From assembly GCF_000227135.1 (NCBI RefSeq), contig NC_018244.1, forward strand, positions 257,288 through 321,287: a DNA stretch of 64,000 nt, written 5' to 3'. The notes beneath the pieces were generated by a model. The model did no database searches, was not told the DNA's origin, and worked only from the letters and a program-made list of their open reading frames with translations. Numbering within the stretch: the stretch's first letter is position 1; every line of letters starts with the position of its first letter. The DNA is from Leishmania donovani (lineage: Eukaryota; Euglenozoa; Kinetoplastea; Trypanosomatida; Trypanosomatidae). Both the position numbers and the translations under genes were made by a program. This document shows positions 51,292 through 61,047 of this stretch, one piece after another.

Positions 51292-52170
51292 TACGAGCTG
51301 TCGTTCTTTTGTTGCTGCCGAAAATTCGTATGGCCGCGCTGACGAACGCTTCCTTTAGTCTTGCAAAACGTCCGAAACTGCGGACACGCGTCGCGCAGCA
51401 GAGGAGCCACAGAAACGCACACGTGTCAGGCTCTTCTCGTTCCGCCGTTGACTGGCGTCAAAAAAATCGTAGCAGCTGACGAGAGGTGCTGAGGTAGTGC
51501 ACCTCTAGAACCAGAAAGGAAGAAAAAAAAGAAGGGCACGGAGACAGAGAGAACGAGGGAGAATGTCAGTGATCGCGGTAAATTGTGAGGAAAACACGGC
51601 TGTGGCATATTTTCCAGACATTCGAAAACTTGGGGAGGGCGGACTTGCACATGAAATCCGTGGCCTTGAGACCTCATCCTTACGCACGTGCACACACAAG
51701 AATTTGCTTGAGCGGGGCCTGCGCGCGTGTTTCAAGAACCGATTGTGGTACAGAAACCCAGCCCTTTGTTGCTTGTGCCCGCTCACACGCCAGCCGCTGA
51801 TGACGCTCTTCACGGACCTCGGAGGTGCACAAAAGCCATCGGATGGTTGTTCTTGCGGCATGCTTTGGTGACATCATTTTTTTGCTGTTGTTGTTTGCTT
51901 CGCTTTGCTCCGCGCTTCGCCTTCGCAAGGTGCGCGTCGGTAAGCCGTTGAACCTCTTGAATACTTTTTTGCGCTTTTTTGCAAGTCCCTCCCTCTCCTC
52001 CCCACCCCCCTGCCTCTCCTTATGAGTCTCATGTACCCCCTTCGCCCGCGCACACGCACTCCGTGAAAGTAGGAGAGAGGGAGAGAGACTCAGAGAGATG
52101 CAGACACCACGCGCAAACAAAGACACTTGTACCTCCCTATAACATCCACATTCAACTTTGGTTATCGTTT
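51292..52170. other. Spacer upstream of the hydrolase gene
   Basis: This is the 5' flank of the hydrolase gene, with A-rich tracts on the plus strand (~51520-51535) that are T-rich on the minus strand and could be part of the splice region. No gene is supported. Confidence 0.5.
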
Positions 52171-52874
52171 CGTCCATTCGGCCACACAACATGAGGGCCC
52201 GTTCCACTCTCGAGCCGCCGACCCTGCCCTGCCNNNNNNNNNNNNNNNNNNNNNNNNNNNNNNNNNNNNNNNNNNNNNNNNNNNNNNNNNNNNNNNNNNN
52301 NNNNNNNNNNNNNNNNNNNNNNNNNNNNNNNNCGGGGCGCCCGTCCCTCTCGCGGCCCGCCCCCCCTCCCCTGCCACAGGCCACCCGTCGCGTGGCGCGA
52401 AGCAGCCGTAGACACACGCCGGCGCGGCACTGCGCCAACTCGGGCATCGCAGCACGGCCTCTGCCTCGAGCCCTCCCCACCCACCCGCCTTGCAGTGCCG
52501 CCTCACAGCCGCTCCCCATTTGTGCCGGTGGCCGCGTGGTGCATCTCCCGCGGTGGCGCAGGCTCCCTCCACCGGTGGGCGGCGAGGGCGGGGCGGGATG
52601 TGCTCGAGTCGCGCTGGCGCCTCGTCGATCGTATGGATGGTGCAGGCGTGCTCGCGGTCTCGGGTCGCTCCGACGCCACGCCGTCGAGGGTGTGGCCGTC
52701 GGCATCGGTGGCGATGAGGCGCCCTGACTTCGCCACGTCGCAGGCGCTCGGCCCTGTGACCGCCGGAAGTGGCTCTGGCACTTGGCAGGGACAGAGGGAC
52801 CGCCTGGCTTCCTCACACAGTGGGGGTGCTGGACCCTGAGATGCCACGCACGGAGGTCTCCCCAGCTATCAGGG
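52171..52874 (-). mobile_element. SIDER-type retroposon, copy D (sense, contains false gap)
   Basis: On the minus strand it begins CCCTGATAGCTGGGGAGACC, with TCAGGG ~35 nt later, and ends in a variant 3' end TGTTGTGTGGCCGAATGGAC, shared with copy E and different from A-C. It lies in the 3' UTR region of the PP2A B''-type gene. A 99-N gap near its 3' end is flanked on both sides by the same ~43 bases, the right side being a C/G-biased error-laden version, so the apparent length is inflated. Confidence 0.75.
52234..52332. other. Assembly gap (99 N) inside SIDER copy D, probably spurious
   Basis: Bases ~52191-52233 and ~52335-52377 align position for position, the second with many substitutions to C or G. 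This looks like a low-quality contig end overlapping the left contig. Confidence 0.85.
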
Positions 52875-53857
52875 TATGAACGTTGAAGAAAAGCAAAAAA
52901 AAACAAAGGTGGGTAAAAAGCCAGGAGTGGAGCAGCAACAGCACTGACAGCAAAACAGAGGAAGGAGAGGAGGAGGAAAAGAGCAGCAAACAAGTCCTGG
53001 TGTATGTGCGAGTGCCAATGGTAACGCTGCCGGCGTTCCCCCGCGTCCCCCACCCCACCCCTTTTTGGTTGTTGTTCGAAGAGGTCACACAAACGTGCAA
53101 AATGAGAAAACAACGCTTTTCTTTTTTTTTTTTGGTTTTTTCCTGAGCCGCGCAAATGGAGAGGAGTACAGTAGCTTCCGCGTAAGTCCTCACCGATGTG
53201 TGTGTGTGTTTGTGTTTGCACGCATCTGGAAGTCCTCTTTGCGCTTCTGCCATATTGCCTCAGAACTCTATGGAAGGCGCCAAACACCGTGATGCGTGCA
53301 GTGATGAGTGCAGAAGCGCGTGATAGGAGGAAAACGAAAAAAAGAAAGGAAGGGAGAACAGGCTTGAAACGGGATAGAAGAAGGGGGGAAGGGAGGGGAG
53401 GGGAGGTGGCGGCAACAACGCCAACACGAAAAAGCAATGACAAGAGGAGGTAGAGGGAGGGGAGTTGGGGGGATACATGTACACACACACAAAGACACAC
53501 ACACACACAAAGACACACACACACACAAAGACACACACACACACAAACACACAAAGAGCCGGAGAAAAGAAAAGAGAGGGAGGATGCGGTGGTGGGTTTG
53601 GGACAAACGCCAGGCGAGCATACTGCTAGCCCTCACCCGCTCACAGTGGAGGGCGACAACGAGGACACAAGGAGAACAAAGGGGTAGGAGAAGCAGAGGC
53701 GTGTGTAGCATCCTACTAGGCTGCCACGGAGCAACGTGATATAAGGGACACACAGTAGCAAACGATGGAGTGGCAGTAAAAAGAAAAGGTCAGCACCATC
53801 CCCAACAGCCTCACAGGCAGGTGGCCTCTGTCGTATGCAGAAGGGGAGAGACGGTGG
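52875..53857. other. 3' UTR region of the PP2A B''-type gene
   Basis: The region contains a T-run at ~53121-53133 (plus strand), an 18-bp minisatellite at ~53481-53555 and purine-rich stretches. No gene is supported. Confidence 0.55.
53481..53555. repeat. 18-bp minisatellite, (AC)n-AAAG
   Basis: AAAG/AAAC interruptions of a CA run recur at 53491, 53509, 53527 and 53545, a constant 18 bp period over about four units. Confidence 0.9.
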
Positions 53858-56800
53858 TCAATCCTCTCCATCTGCCTCCAACGCCATGCGGTCGTACTCT
53901 AGACGGGCAAAGCGGTCCCATGTTGACTGCTCTGGGCCACCGAGCAAGCGCTCCTCGTGCGCTACAAACGGATCGCGTTGCTCAAACTGCAAGAACTTCA
54001 CCACGTTCGTCAGCAGGTTCAGCGCCACCGCAGCCGCCTCAGGCTCCCGCATGAGGTCTGAAAGAAAGAGCCCGCGATACTCAGAGCACCGCATCATGTC
54101 GAACACCTGGCACACGACGTCCTCGAAAGTGACCAGCCCTTCCTGCACGTACTGGGCAATCTTGTCACACGTGGCGTTGTAAAACTGGCGTAGCTCATAG
54201 ACAGAAAGCACCCCATCCCCGTCCAGGTCAAGAACGCGAAACCAGTAGCGGATAGCTTGCGGTGTGGACTTATCCTCCTCCGAGAGGCAGAACCAAACAA
54301 AATCTTCGTAGCCGATGCGATGCGGCACATTGCAGCGGCGCCGCCGCCCGACCCCAGCAAAGACGCGCTGCACAATGCACGGGTTCATAACATCCTCCGG
54401 GGCGTACCGCATGAGGTCCTCTGGTGCCAGTAGCATGTCGCGGTCCTCGTCTAGCTCCCAGAAGCGGCAGTACAGCACGTAAAAGTGCTCGTAGGAGAAG
54501 AAGAGAAGTACCATGTTGATGTCCTCAGCAGAATCGACCTGACGAAAGGCGTCGATCAGCCGCGACGCAGCCAGCTCCGAATAACTAATGCAGCCCCGGT
54601 CAAAGCGGTCGAGCTCGTAGAAGATGCGGTAGATGACGGTGTCGAGGTACTTGGTCTGGAAGTCAGGTGTCTGCCGCAGAAATGCAAGCCCCGGGTGATA
54701 AGTGAGGAGAACATTAATGTAGGCGACAAAGTCCTTGGGTAGCAAAAAGGACCGCAGGGGTGACGCGCTAAAGGAGGGTCCCGGGGTCGCCGCAGCCTGG
54801 TCGTTTGTCTCTGTTGCTGCGCTCATAGCCGCCAGCGACGCCGCTGCTGCTGGCGAGGTCGGCAGGCGGGAAGAGAGAATCAGCAGGTCGAAAATGCGCC
54901 TCACCATGTCCTTGTTCTTCAGGTAGGCCTCGTAGAAATTCTTCATGTGCTGCGCGGTGATGAGAAAAACGGATGGCAGTCCAGTCGCACCACTGCCCCC
55001 GCCGTTGGCTGTGTGACTCATTAGCGACGATGAGGACCCCAGGCGACCGTTGCCGTGGCGGGTCTGAGGTGGACTACGATGCTCTGCCGCGTCAGCATTC
55101 CCATTGTGCATCTCCCACTGTATAAGGCGCAATATGACAAAGGCGAAATATCGCGGGACGCCAAAGCACTGGGAACACAGGCGTTGCACGCACTGAATAA
55201 ACTGCTGCCTGTACAGGAGCTCCTGCTTAGCGAAGGGTAAATTGGTGTGGTTGTGGCTACCGCTGCGCAGACGTCCACCCAGCAGCCAAACCCGCTGAGA
55301 ATGTCTAGGAAGGGGCGGAAGACGGCCAAACTCGCGCTGAATGTAATGCGCCACCTGCCGGTCATCGAGCGCGTGCAACTGTGACATCGGCGCCACCTTC
55401 TGCGCCCGTCGCGATTCGGGAAAGAGTACGCTGTCTTTGCTGGTTCCAACGAGCGCCCCCGCGTTCGCGCCCACGCGGCTGCTCTCCCCTCCGTCGTACA
55501 TAGGGGCCGACATGGAGACGCCGTCGGCAATCTTTAAATGAGGGTTCTCGTGCTTGCTGGAGAGAGGTCCACTGATCATCATCTCTCGCGTAGTCGGGCG
55601 CCCGAGGGGGAAGTAGAAGCGAGGTATCTCCTCGTATGTGGCCTCCCGCCGCGACGGCGCTGCTCTTAGGTTGTTGCTGCGGCTCCGCTGGCGCGGAGAG
55701 GGGGAGTTGTGGGAGGAGTCGGGAAGAGCCTCCTCCGATGACGAATGATGCAAGGACGGCGATTCCGTGTATCGGTGCGGCGAGGCTCTTGCGTCGCTCG
55801 CGGCATCTGTACGCTCGCGCGATGCCGCCGTACCAAGCGAGACACCACTTCTCGGCGTCAGGGGTGCTACATGCTTCTCTGGTGTCAGTGACGCCACGGG
55901 CAACGCAGCGAATTCGTCAGTGTCCCCTTTGACATCCTGCGGGGTTGGCGAACGCGATCCATCCGCAGGCGGCACCCGCCTCTCTTGTGCAGAAACGGCA
56001 CCCTTTCTACTTTTACGTCGGCGCCGACGGGCACTAGTCGAGCGCACCCTAGCACCATTCGCCGAAGGGGTCGCCTCATCTGGCGGCAACGTTGTCCCTC
56101 GCACAGCGAGGGCAGGAGAGGAAAATGCAATCGCAACGGCGTGCGGAGTCGGAGTGGAAGCAGGAGTGGCCTGATCGACGGATGGAGCTGGGGCTTCGTC
56201 AGCCAAAGGCCGCGGACCTTCCTTGCTGCACTCCAGCTTTCTCTTGTCCTCCTCGCCGTGAGCAGTGGATGAGGGAGGCTCACCGTCCGACTCGAGTGCT
56301 ACGCTCGTGGTAATCAGTTTGTTCTTGGGGGACACCTTTTTCGGCGGCGCCTTCGTCGAAGGTGGGTTGGCGCATGTGGCGACGGGCTGGATGGTGCCAC
56401 CACGTTGCTGTAGCTGCAGAGAGGACGCACTGTCGCGTGACGCTGCAGTGCAGGCATCGCTGCCACCCCATGCCTCCTTCGCCTTTGCAATTCCAGCGTC
56501 CACGAGCACGTCTCGAATGACTGCGTCGAGGCCGGCTCGAGTGCTTGGCATGCTCATCCAGTGCCGCATCAGCTCCAACATTTTCCACCGCGCGATTTCG
56601 TGTCCTGGTGGTCCGCGTTCTTGAAGACTCTCAAAACGCTGCTGCTGCGCCGCTGTAAACCCCGCGAACCGGGCCGACAACGTTGCTGGCGAGGACGCCG
56701 CGGAGTCTTGAGGTGGTGACTCGACAGCTAGAGAGGTCGAGACTCCGGCATGGCGAGAGTAGTGTCGGGGCCCCTTTGCCTCTTCGCCATTGTCTTTCCC

Positions 56801-57799
56801 ATCTCGGTGGGTGCCCAGCTCCGGCGAAGCAGTGCGCGCGATTTCCTCAGCGGAAGACGACACCGGCGGCGAGGAGTGAAGATGCAAGCGCGGCGAAAGC
56901 TGCTGGTGCTGGTGACGCGATGAGCTGCTTTCATTGGCGATGGATGGAGCGGAAGGACTGCTAGCTGCCCGCCAAAGTACGGGATAGCGATATCGAGTCT
57001 GTCGATCAAACTCCTTGACAGGGCAGTCCTTTTCATCCATCAAGGCTGGAGCGCCTTCGACGTCGTCCATTTGAAAAAAGTGGTCGCCATTGTAGCCGCG
57101 CAGCATCGCGTAGCGGTCACCTGCTGCGCTTCTCCCCGACACTGCCCCAGACGCCCCTGTGTACTGATTGAAGTGTCCGTGGCTACCTGGGAGAGTCCCA
57201 GGTGCTGTGGAGTTCATCCCCGCACCACTCACTACCTCGTTGGCGCGGCGCCGCACAATGTGAGACGAGCGATTAAGACCGTCGTCGTAGCCGCTACAGT
57301 TGTCCTCCCTGCCCGCCGATCCATTCGCCGTGGCGCCGCCTATGTGCCTGGTGTTGTGAGAGCTAGGTAGCACTGCTTCTACTCTCCCAGACGGCGTTGC
57401 CTGTGTGGTACCCCGATCACCAGCGGCGACAGACGGTACAGACGTGCTCCGATGAGACACACGGCGACCAGCTGCCATTATGTTTGCAGTGTTCCTGCGG
57501 AAGCCGTAGTGCGGCGATGGTGTGGAGGGGGGTGCGAAGACGGTCGGCTGAGAACCAGATGCAGATACTCGGTGCTTTGCTAGCGCAGACTCTCTGCTGC
57601 GGTCGTTGGAGGTGCTACTGCTGCTCGCCGTGGTCGGAGAAGTCGAGCCGACACGACTGCTACTGCCGCTTCTCCGCGCTTGCCCCTCCTCTTCGGACCG
57701 CGACCAATGCGCGCGCGGCGACACGCGTGCCAAGGGTTTTTCGTTCACCCCGTCGCATGCGCACTCTAGTTGACTGTTCATCCGGCCATCTTGACGCAT
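53858..57799 (-). CDS. Protein phosphatase 2A regulatory subunit B''-type EF-hand protein
   Basis: This 1313-residue protein has about 870 residues of low-complexity Ser/Pro/Arg/His-rich N-terminal extension, then a PP2A B'' (PR72/PR130)-type module in the last ~430 residues. In order, GVPRYFAFVILRLIQWEMHN begins the conserved region. RSFLLPKDFVAYINVLLTYH and FLRQTPDFQTKYLDTVIYRI follow. LDRFDRGCISYSEL is a degenerate EF hand, and FYVLYCRFWELDEDRDMLLA is the typical B'' segment. VLDLDGDGVLSVYEL holds a canonical Ca2+-binding EF loop at 1191-1202. B'' subunits direct PP2A to substrates and make it Ca2+-sensitive; plant and protist relatives act at microtubule arrays and basal bodies. The long N-terminus is specific and could localise it. 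A pyrimidine tract at ~57820-57836 with AGs just before the ATG supports the start. Confidence 0.88.
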   Translation of the reverse strand: MRQDGRMNSQLECACDGVNEKPLARVSPRAHWSRSEEEGQARRSGSSSRVGSTSPTTASSSSTSNDRSRESALAKHRVSASGSQPTVFAPPSTPSPHYGFRRNTANIMAAGRRVSHRSTSVPSVAAGDRGTTQATPSGRVEAVLPSSHNTRHIGGATANGSAGREDNCSGYDDGLNRSSHIVRRRANEVVSGAGMNSTAPGTLPGSHGHFNQYTGASGAVSGRSAAGDRYAMLRGYNGDHFFQMDDVEGAPALMDEKDCPVKEFDRQTRYRYPVLWRAASSPSAPSIANESSSSRHQHQQLSPRLHLHSSPPVSSSAEEIARTASPELGTHRDGKDNGEEAKGPRHYSRHAGVSTSLAVESPPQDSAASSPATLSARFAGFTAAQQQRFESLQERGPPGHEIARWKMLELMRHWMSMPSTRAGLDAVIRDVLVDAGIAKAKEAWGGSDACTAASRDSASSLQLQQRGGTIQPVATCANPPSTKAPPKKVSPKNKLITTSVALESDGEPPSSTAHGEEDKRKLECSKEGPRPLADEAPAPSVDQATPASTPTPHAVAIAFSSPALAVRGTTLPPDEATPSANGARVRSTSARRRRRKSRKGAVSAQERRVPPADGSRSPTPQDVKGDTDEFAALPVASLTPEKHVAPLTPRSGVSLGTAASRERTDAASDARASPHRYTESPSLHHSSSEEALPDSSHNSPSPRQRSRSNNLRAAPSRREATYEEIPRFYFPLGRPTTREMMISGPLSSKHENPHLKIADGVSMSAPMYDGGESSRVGANAGALVGTSKDSVLFPESRRAQKVAPMSQLHALDDRQVAHYIQREFGRLPPLPRHSQRVWLLGGRLRSGSHNHTNLPFAKQELLYRQQFIQCVQRLCSQCFGVPRYFAFVILRLIQWEMHNGNADAAEHRSPPQTRHGNGRLGSSSSLMSHTANGGGSGATGLPSVFLITAQHMKNFYEAYLKNKDMVRRIFDLLILSSRLPTSPAAAASLAAMSAATETNDQAAATPGPSFSASPLRSFLLPKDFVAYINVLLTYHPGLAFLRQTPDFQTKYLDTVIYRIFYELDRFDRGCISYSELAASRLIDAFRQVDSAEDINMVLLFFSYEHFYVLYCRFWELDEDRDMLLAPEDLMRYAPEDVMNPCIVQRVFAGVGRRRRCNVPHRIGYEDFVWFCLSEEDKSTPQAIRYWFRVLDLDGDGVLSVYELRQFYNATCDKIAQYVQEGLVTFEDVVCQVFDMMRCSEYRGLFLSDLMREPEAAAVALNLLTNVVKFLQFEQRDPFVAHEERLLGGPEQSTWDRFARLEYDRMALEADGED

Positions 57800-59333
57800 T
57801 TACACTACGTAGCATAAACAAAAGAGGGGGAGAGAGCAGACAACGATGTGCTAGGGGTGTGCCGGCTCGAAAAACGAGGATGAAGTCAATGTCGCCCTGT
57901 TTTTCTTTTGCAGCTCGGGCTCCCTACCTCCTTTCCACGCAGCAGAGGCAGAGGAGAGGCAAGCAGGGCAAAGGCCGAGCTGATGGCAATGCGGCGTCGC
58001 AGCGGCAGACAGATTGGTACGCCCTCAATACGGAAGCAAGCGAAAGAATCGAGTAAGAGTAGCGACACACAGACCTACGCGTTGAGCACGCTCGCACAAG
58101 CATACAACAGTGAAGGTGAATGTGCGTGTGGAACAAGGAATCGCAGCGTGATACGGCTCTGCTCACATCGAATTAGAGTCGAAGGAAAGAAACCAAAAGA
58201 CAAGAGTGGCTGAAGAGGAGGGGGGAGGTGGGCGGAAAGAGGGGTAAGAAGAACCCTTCCTTCTTGTTAACTTTGCGCGTGTGAAAGAGGATAGAAAGAA
58301 AGGAAGTGCACCCTGCACGCGCACACAGAGAAGTACAGACCCCTTGCTCGGCGCGCGAAGTCCGATGCCAAAGTTAGACGAACAAGGTCTCTGGTTCGCG
58401 ACACCGAAAGATGTGCAGGAAATGGAGAGAAGGGAGGAAAAGAACCAGGGAAGGCAGGACAGAGGAAGAACTCCGTCGGTAGCAGCACCCGTCTCGCTCA
58501 AGTTTGCTGTATAACGAAAAGCAGAAGACAGGGAAGGCCGGGGTGTTGCCCGAGTGTATTCTGCGCCGTTGTGGAGGGAAGTGGAGGTGTCAAAAGAGCG
58601 AGGAGCGAAAGGCAGGAGGCAGCAAGTGAGTATAATAATAATAATATTTCATTCGAAAAGAGCTACAAACATAGGCGTCTCCTTTGTCGTGGCTGCATGT
58701 GGCTTCCAGTCACGTGCGCAAAGGGAGTCGACCGAGCTCAGTGCAGCCCTCGCGCTAGCACAGTTGCCTTTTGCCGCATTCCAGGTGGAACGTCGGCGTG
58801 AGCTAGGGCACTCAATCGTCAAGCCCTCAACGAGGTCGCAGCTTCTGCACCACACCCCACACGTACGCAAAAAAAAAGCTTAGCTTTCGTTTTCATTGCT
58901 GTTTTTTTTTTTTCTTGTATGTCCTACTGTTGGTAGCATGCCGTTGGGTGTCAAGCGCCGTTGATCTCTATGCAGCATTGATGCTAGCAGCGAGCAGCAC
59001 GAAGATAGAAGCGCGCAGTGACAGTCAAATCGAATGAGAGGCAAACGCAATAGGTAGAAACAACATGTCAAACGAAGCAGCAGCTTGTGGGTGTGTGGAT
59101 GTGTCGGTGCGCGGAGAGTTCGGACAGGGGTTCGATATCGTGCGGGCATGGGAGAGAGTTCGTACAACTTTTTTCCCCCTTTGGCGAAGTGCGGTAAAGA
59201 CAAAGGCACAAAACGAGATAAGCGAGGTGCTCTCGTTGCTGACGGGGGGAGGGAACGATGAGCCCCGGTCAAGGGGTGTAAAGCAGCAGAGCGCTGCCAA
59301 GCGGTCACCTGGAGGGCGCCTCCCCCCTTCTCC
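57800..59333. other. Spacer between the VASt cluster and the PP2A B''-type gene
   Basis: The spacer holds a candidate splice tract for the B'' gene (minus strand, 57820-57836), a TAA trinucleotide run at ~58631-58645, and T/A runs around 58868-58916. No gene is supported. Confidence 0.55.
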
Positions 59334-60348
59334 CTATGCCTCTGAGAGTGCGACAGCTTTGAATGTGACTCCGCAGAAGATGGAGATGAGGAGGAGATAG
59401 GCGACTACCAGCGCCGGCCGCGCTGCAGATAGCACACCGTTCCACTCGGCTACCATCATTTGGCACACAGCGTCGAGATGGTCTGACTCACGTCCGCGGG
59501 CTGCGGCGCAAAGCTCCGATGCCGACGCCCTTGTGAGAACTAACGTCTGCCAAACGCTTTTCAAACACACCACGACAACTAAGCCAGCCAGAGCTGTGGT
59601 ACCGTGAGCCATAACCCTGCGCTGGAGAATCGTCTGCGGCCTCAGAAGAGGTGGATGTGGTGAGCATTTATCTGGTTCGATCTCTGTCTTATCAGACGCG
59701 GGCGCGTCGGCAGCTGCAGGAGCCCCACCTGATTGGCCAGCCATTTTGGCAGCAACCATCGCAGCCAGCTTTTTGTGCCCATCGGGGAGCTCCGTGTTCA
59801 TCGCGGTGGCCAAGATGCGGCCCTTCACCCACACGCTCTTCAGGAACTGCACGTACCCGAACGCACGCATCGTCACCTCGGCCGACGCACCGCTGCCGGC
59901 CTGCGTGAATGTCACAAGCGCCTCCGCGCGGAATGCATCACCAAACAGCACACCGGGTACCTGGCTTGAGAACTGCACCGCGAGCGTCGGCGCACCGCTC
60001 ACCTTGAATAGAGCGTAGCGCTGGTACTCGATGTACGCGTANNNNNTGGCCCCGGAACGCACCTCCGTCCTTTGTTGGCCGCCACGGCTCCCACTTCTGG
60101 TCCGTGTCCTTCCGCTCTGTGTGGTAGTCCTCCAGCACAGCAGTGCCGTCGTCGAAGCACACGCCGAACACGTCGAGGACCCCCTTCCCGGTGCACAGCT
60201 TCACGGGTGTCATCAACTCCTTCCCGAAGCATGAGAAGTCGCTAAGCGCGCTGCCATAATCCGTCTCCACCTGCGAGAACGCGTCCATCGACGCCACAGC
60301 GGGCATCTTGCCTTCATCGTTTTCGCTCGTCGTTGTTTTGAAAGCCAT
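59334..60348 (-). CDS. VASt-domain lipid-transfer-like membrane protein, short form (frame broken by N gap)
   Basis: It starts MAFKTTTSENDEGKMP at 60348. The VASt (StAR-like, sterol-transfer) domain follows: SQVETDYGSALSDFSCFGKE, VFGVCFDDGTAVLEDYH, AYIEYQRYALFKVSG, VPGVLFGDAFRAEALVTF and RAFGYVQFLKSVWVKGR. The C-terminus has two hydrophobic segments (TTALAGLVVVVCLKSVWQ and ALVVAYLLLISIFCGV). VASt proteins (LAM/Aster type) move sterols at ER contact sites. This one lacks the GRAM domain of its neighbour. A 5-N gap (60042-60046) stands where the sister copy has 49 bases. With 49 restored the ORF is 1059 nt, an exact multiple of three (352 residues), so the frameshift is artificial. From 59778 to the start it is identical to the 61438-62051 copy; the tail is unrelated. 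Confidence 0.85.
60042..60046. other. Assembly gap (5 N), true size about 49 bp
   Basis: The flanks align to 61691-61751 of the sister gene, where 49 bases lie between them. The 44-base deficit breaks the reading frame. Confidence 0.9.
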
Positions 60349-61047
60349 TCTCAATTCTAGAGGCAGGTGTACGCAAGAATCGATGTGGGCTGTGTCGCAG
60401 ACATCAAGACAGGCGTAGGGAGGGCAATCGATTTTCAAATGCGTTTGCAATCAACACTGGGATGTGCAAAATACCCCGCTTGCAAAACACGACGAGGACA
60501 TCAAACAGCAGCAAAAGGAGGATAGCGGAGTAGACCGTAAAGACGATAATTGGCATCAAGGGAGAAAAGGCATTTGGTGGCAAGAAGAGAAAGACGACAC
60601 AAGGATGGCATCCTTGCCACACCCATCCACAGCGCCTTCTTCCCGCACTCACTACGCCCGTGTGCCGTAAAGCCGCGCTGCAGACGGCACCTCTGGTGAC
60701 TCAGCGTCACACGCACCTAAAAACTATACCGCATCCCTTGAGTTCAATAATGCACACAAGCAACAATGGAAGCAGCAAATGGGGGTTGAGGGGGGGGGGC
60801 GTGGAGCAAAAGAGTCCAAAAAAAAAGCCCCCACCACCTCAGCGCATTATAGAGCACACGGTCCGTATCAACCACCAGCGCCATAGAGAGACACCCTTAC
60901 GCGCAAACAGCTCGTAGGTGAAACATTGACATCCTGTTTCCAAAATGGCGCCGCCCTTTTCGCTACGAGACAGGCACGAAGTAGCTGAGAGTCCTACTGA
61001 TCCCAGCAACAGAAGGTCCGCTCGGTCTTTGCTTCTCGGCGTGCGCG
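60349..61047. other. Intergenic spacer in VASt cluster
   Basis: A 0.7 kb spacer with a G-run at ~60788-60797 and A-run at ~60817-60826. No gene is supported. Confidence 0.5.

Noticed and set aside
51680..53554. 624-codon minus-strand ORF
   Set aside because: It reads through a 99-N gap and SIDER copy D, and its ends are CA-repeat and pyrimidine-tract translation (VCVCVC, Leu/Ser/Phe). Not protein-like.
53481..53555. CRISPR-like array
   Set aside because: Period is 18 bp with no spacer diversity; a eukaryotic CA minisatellite.
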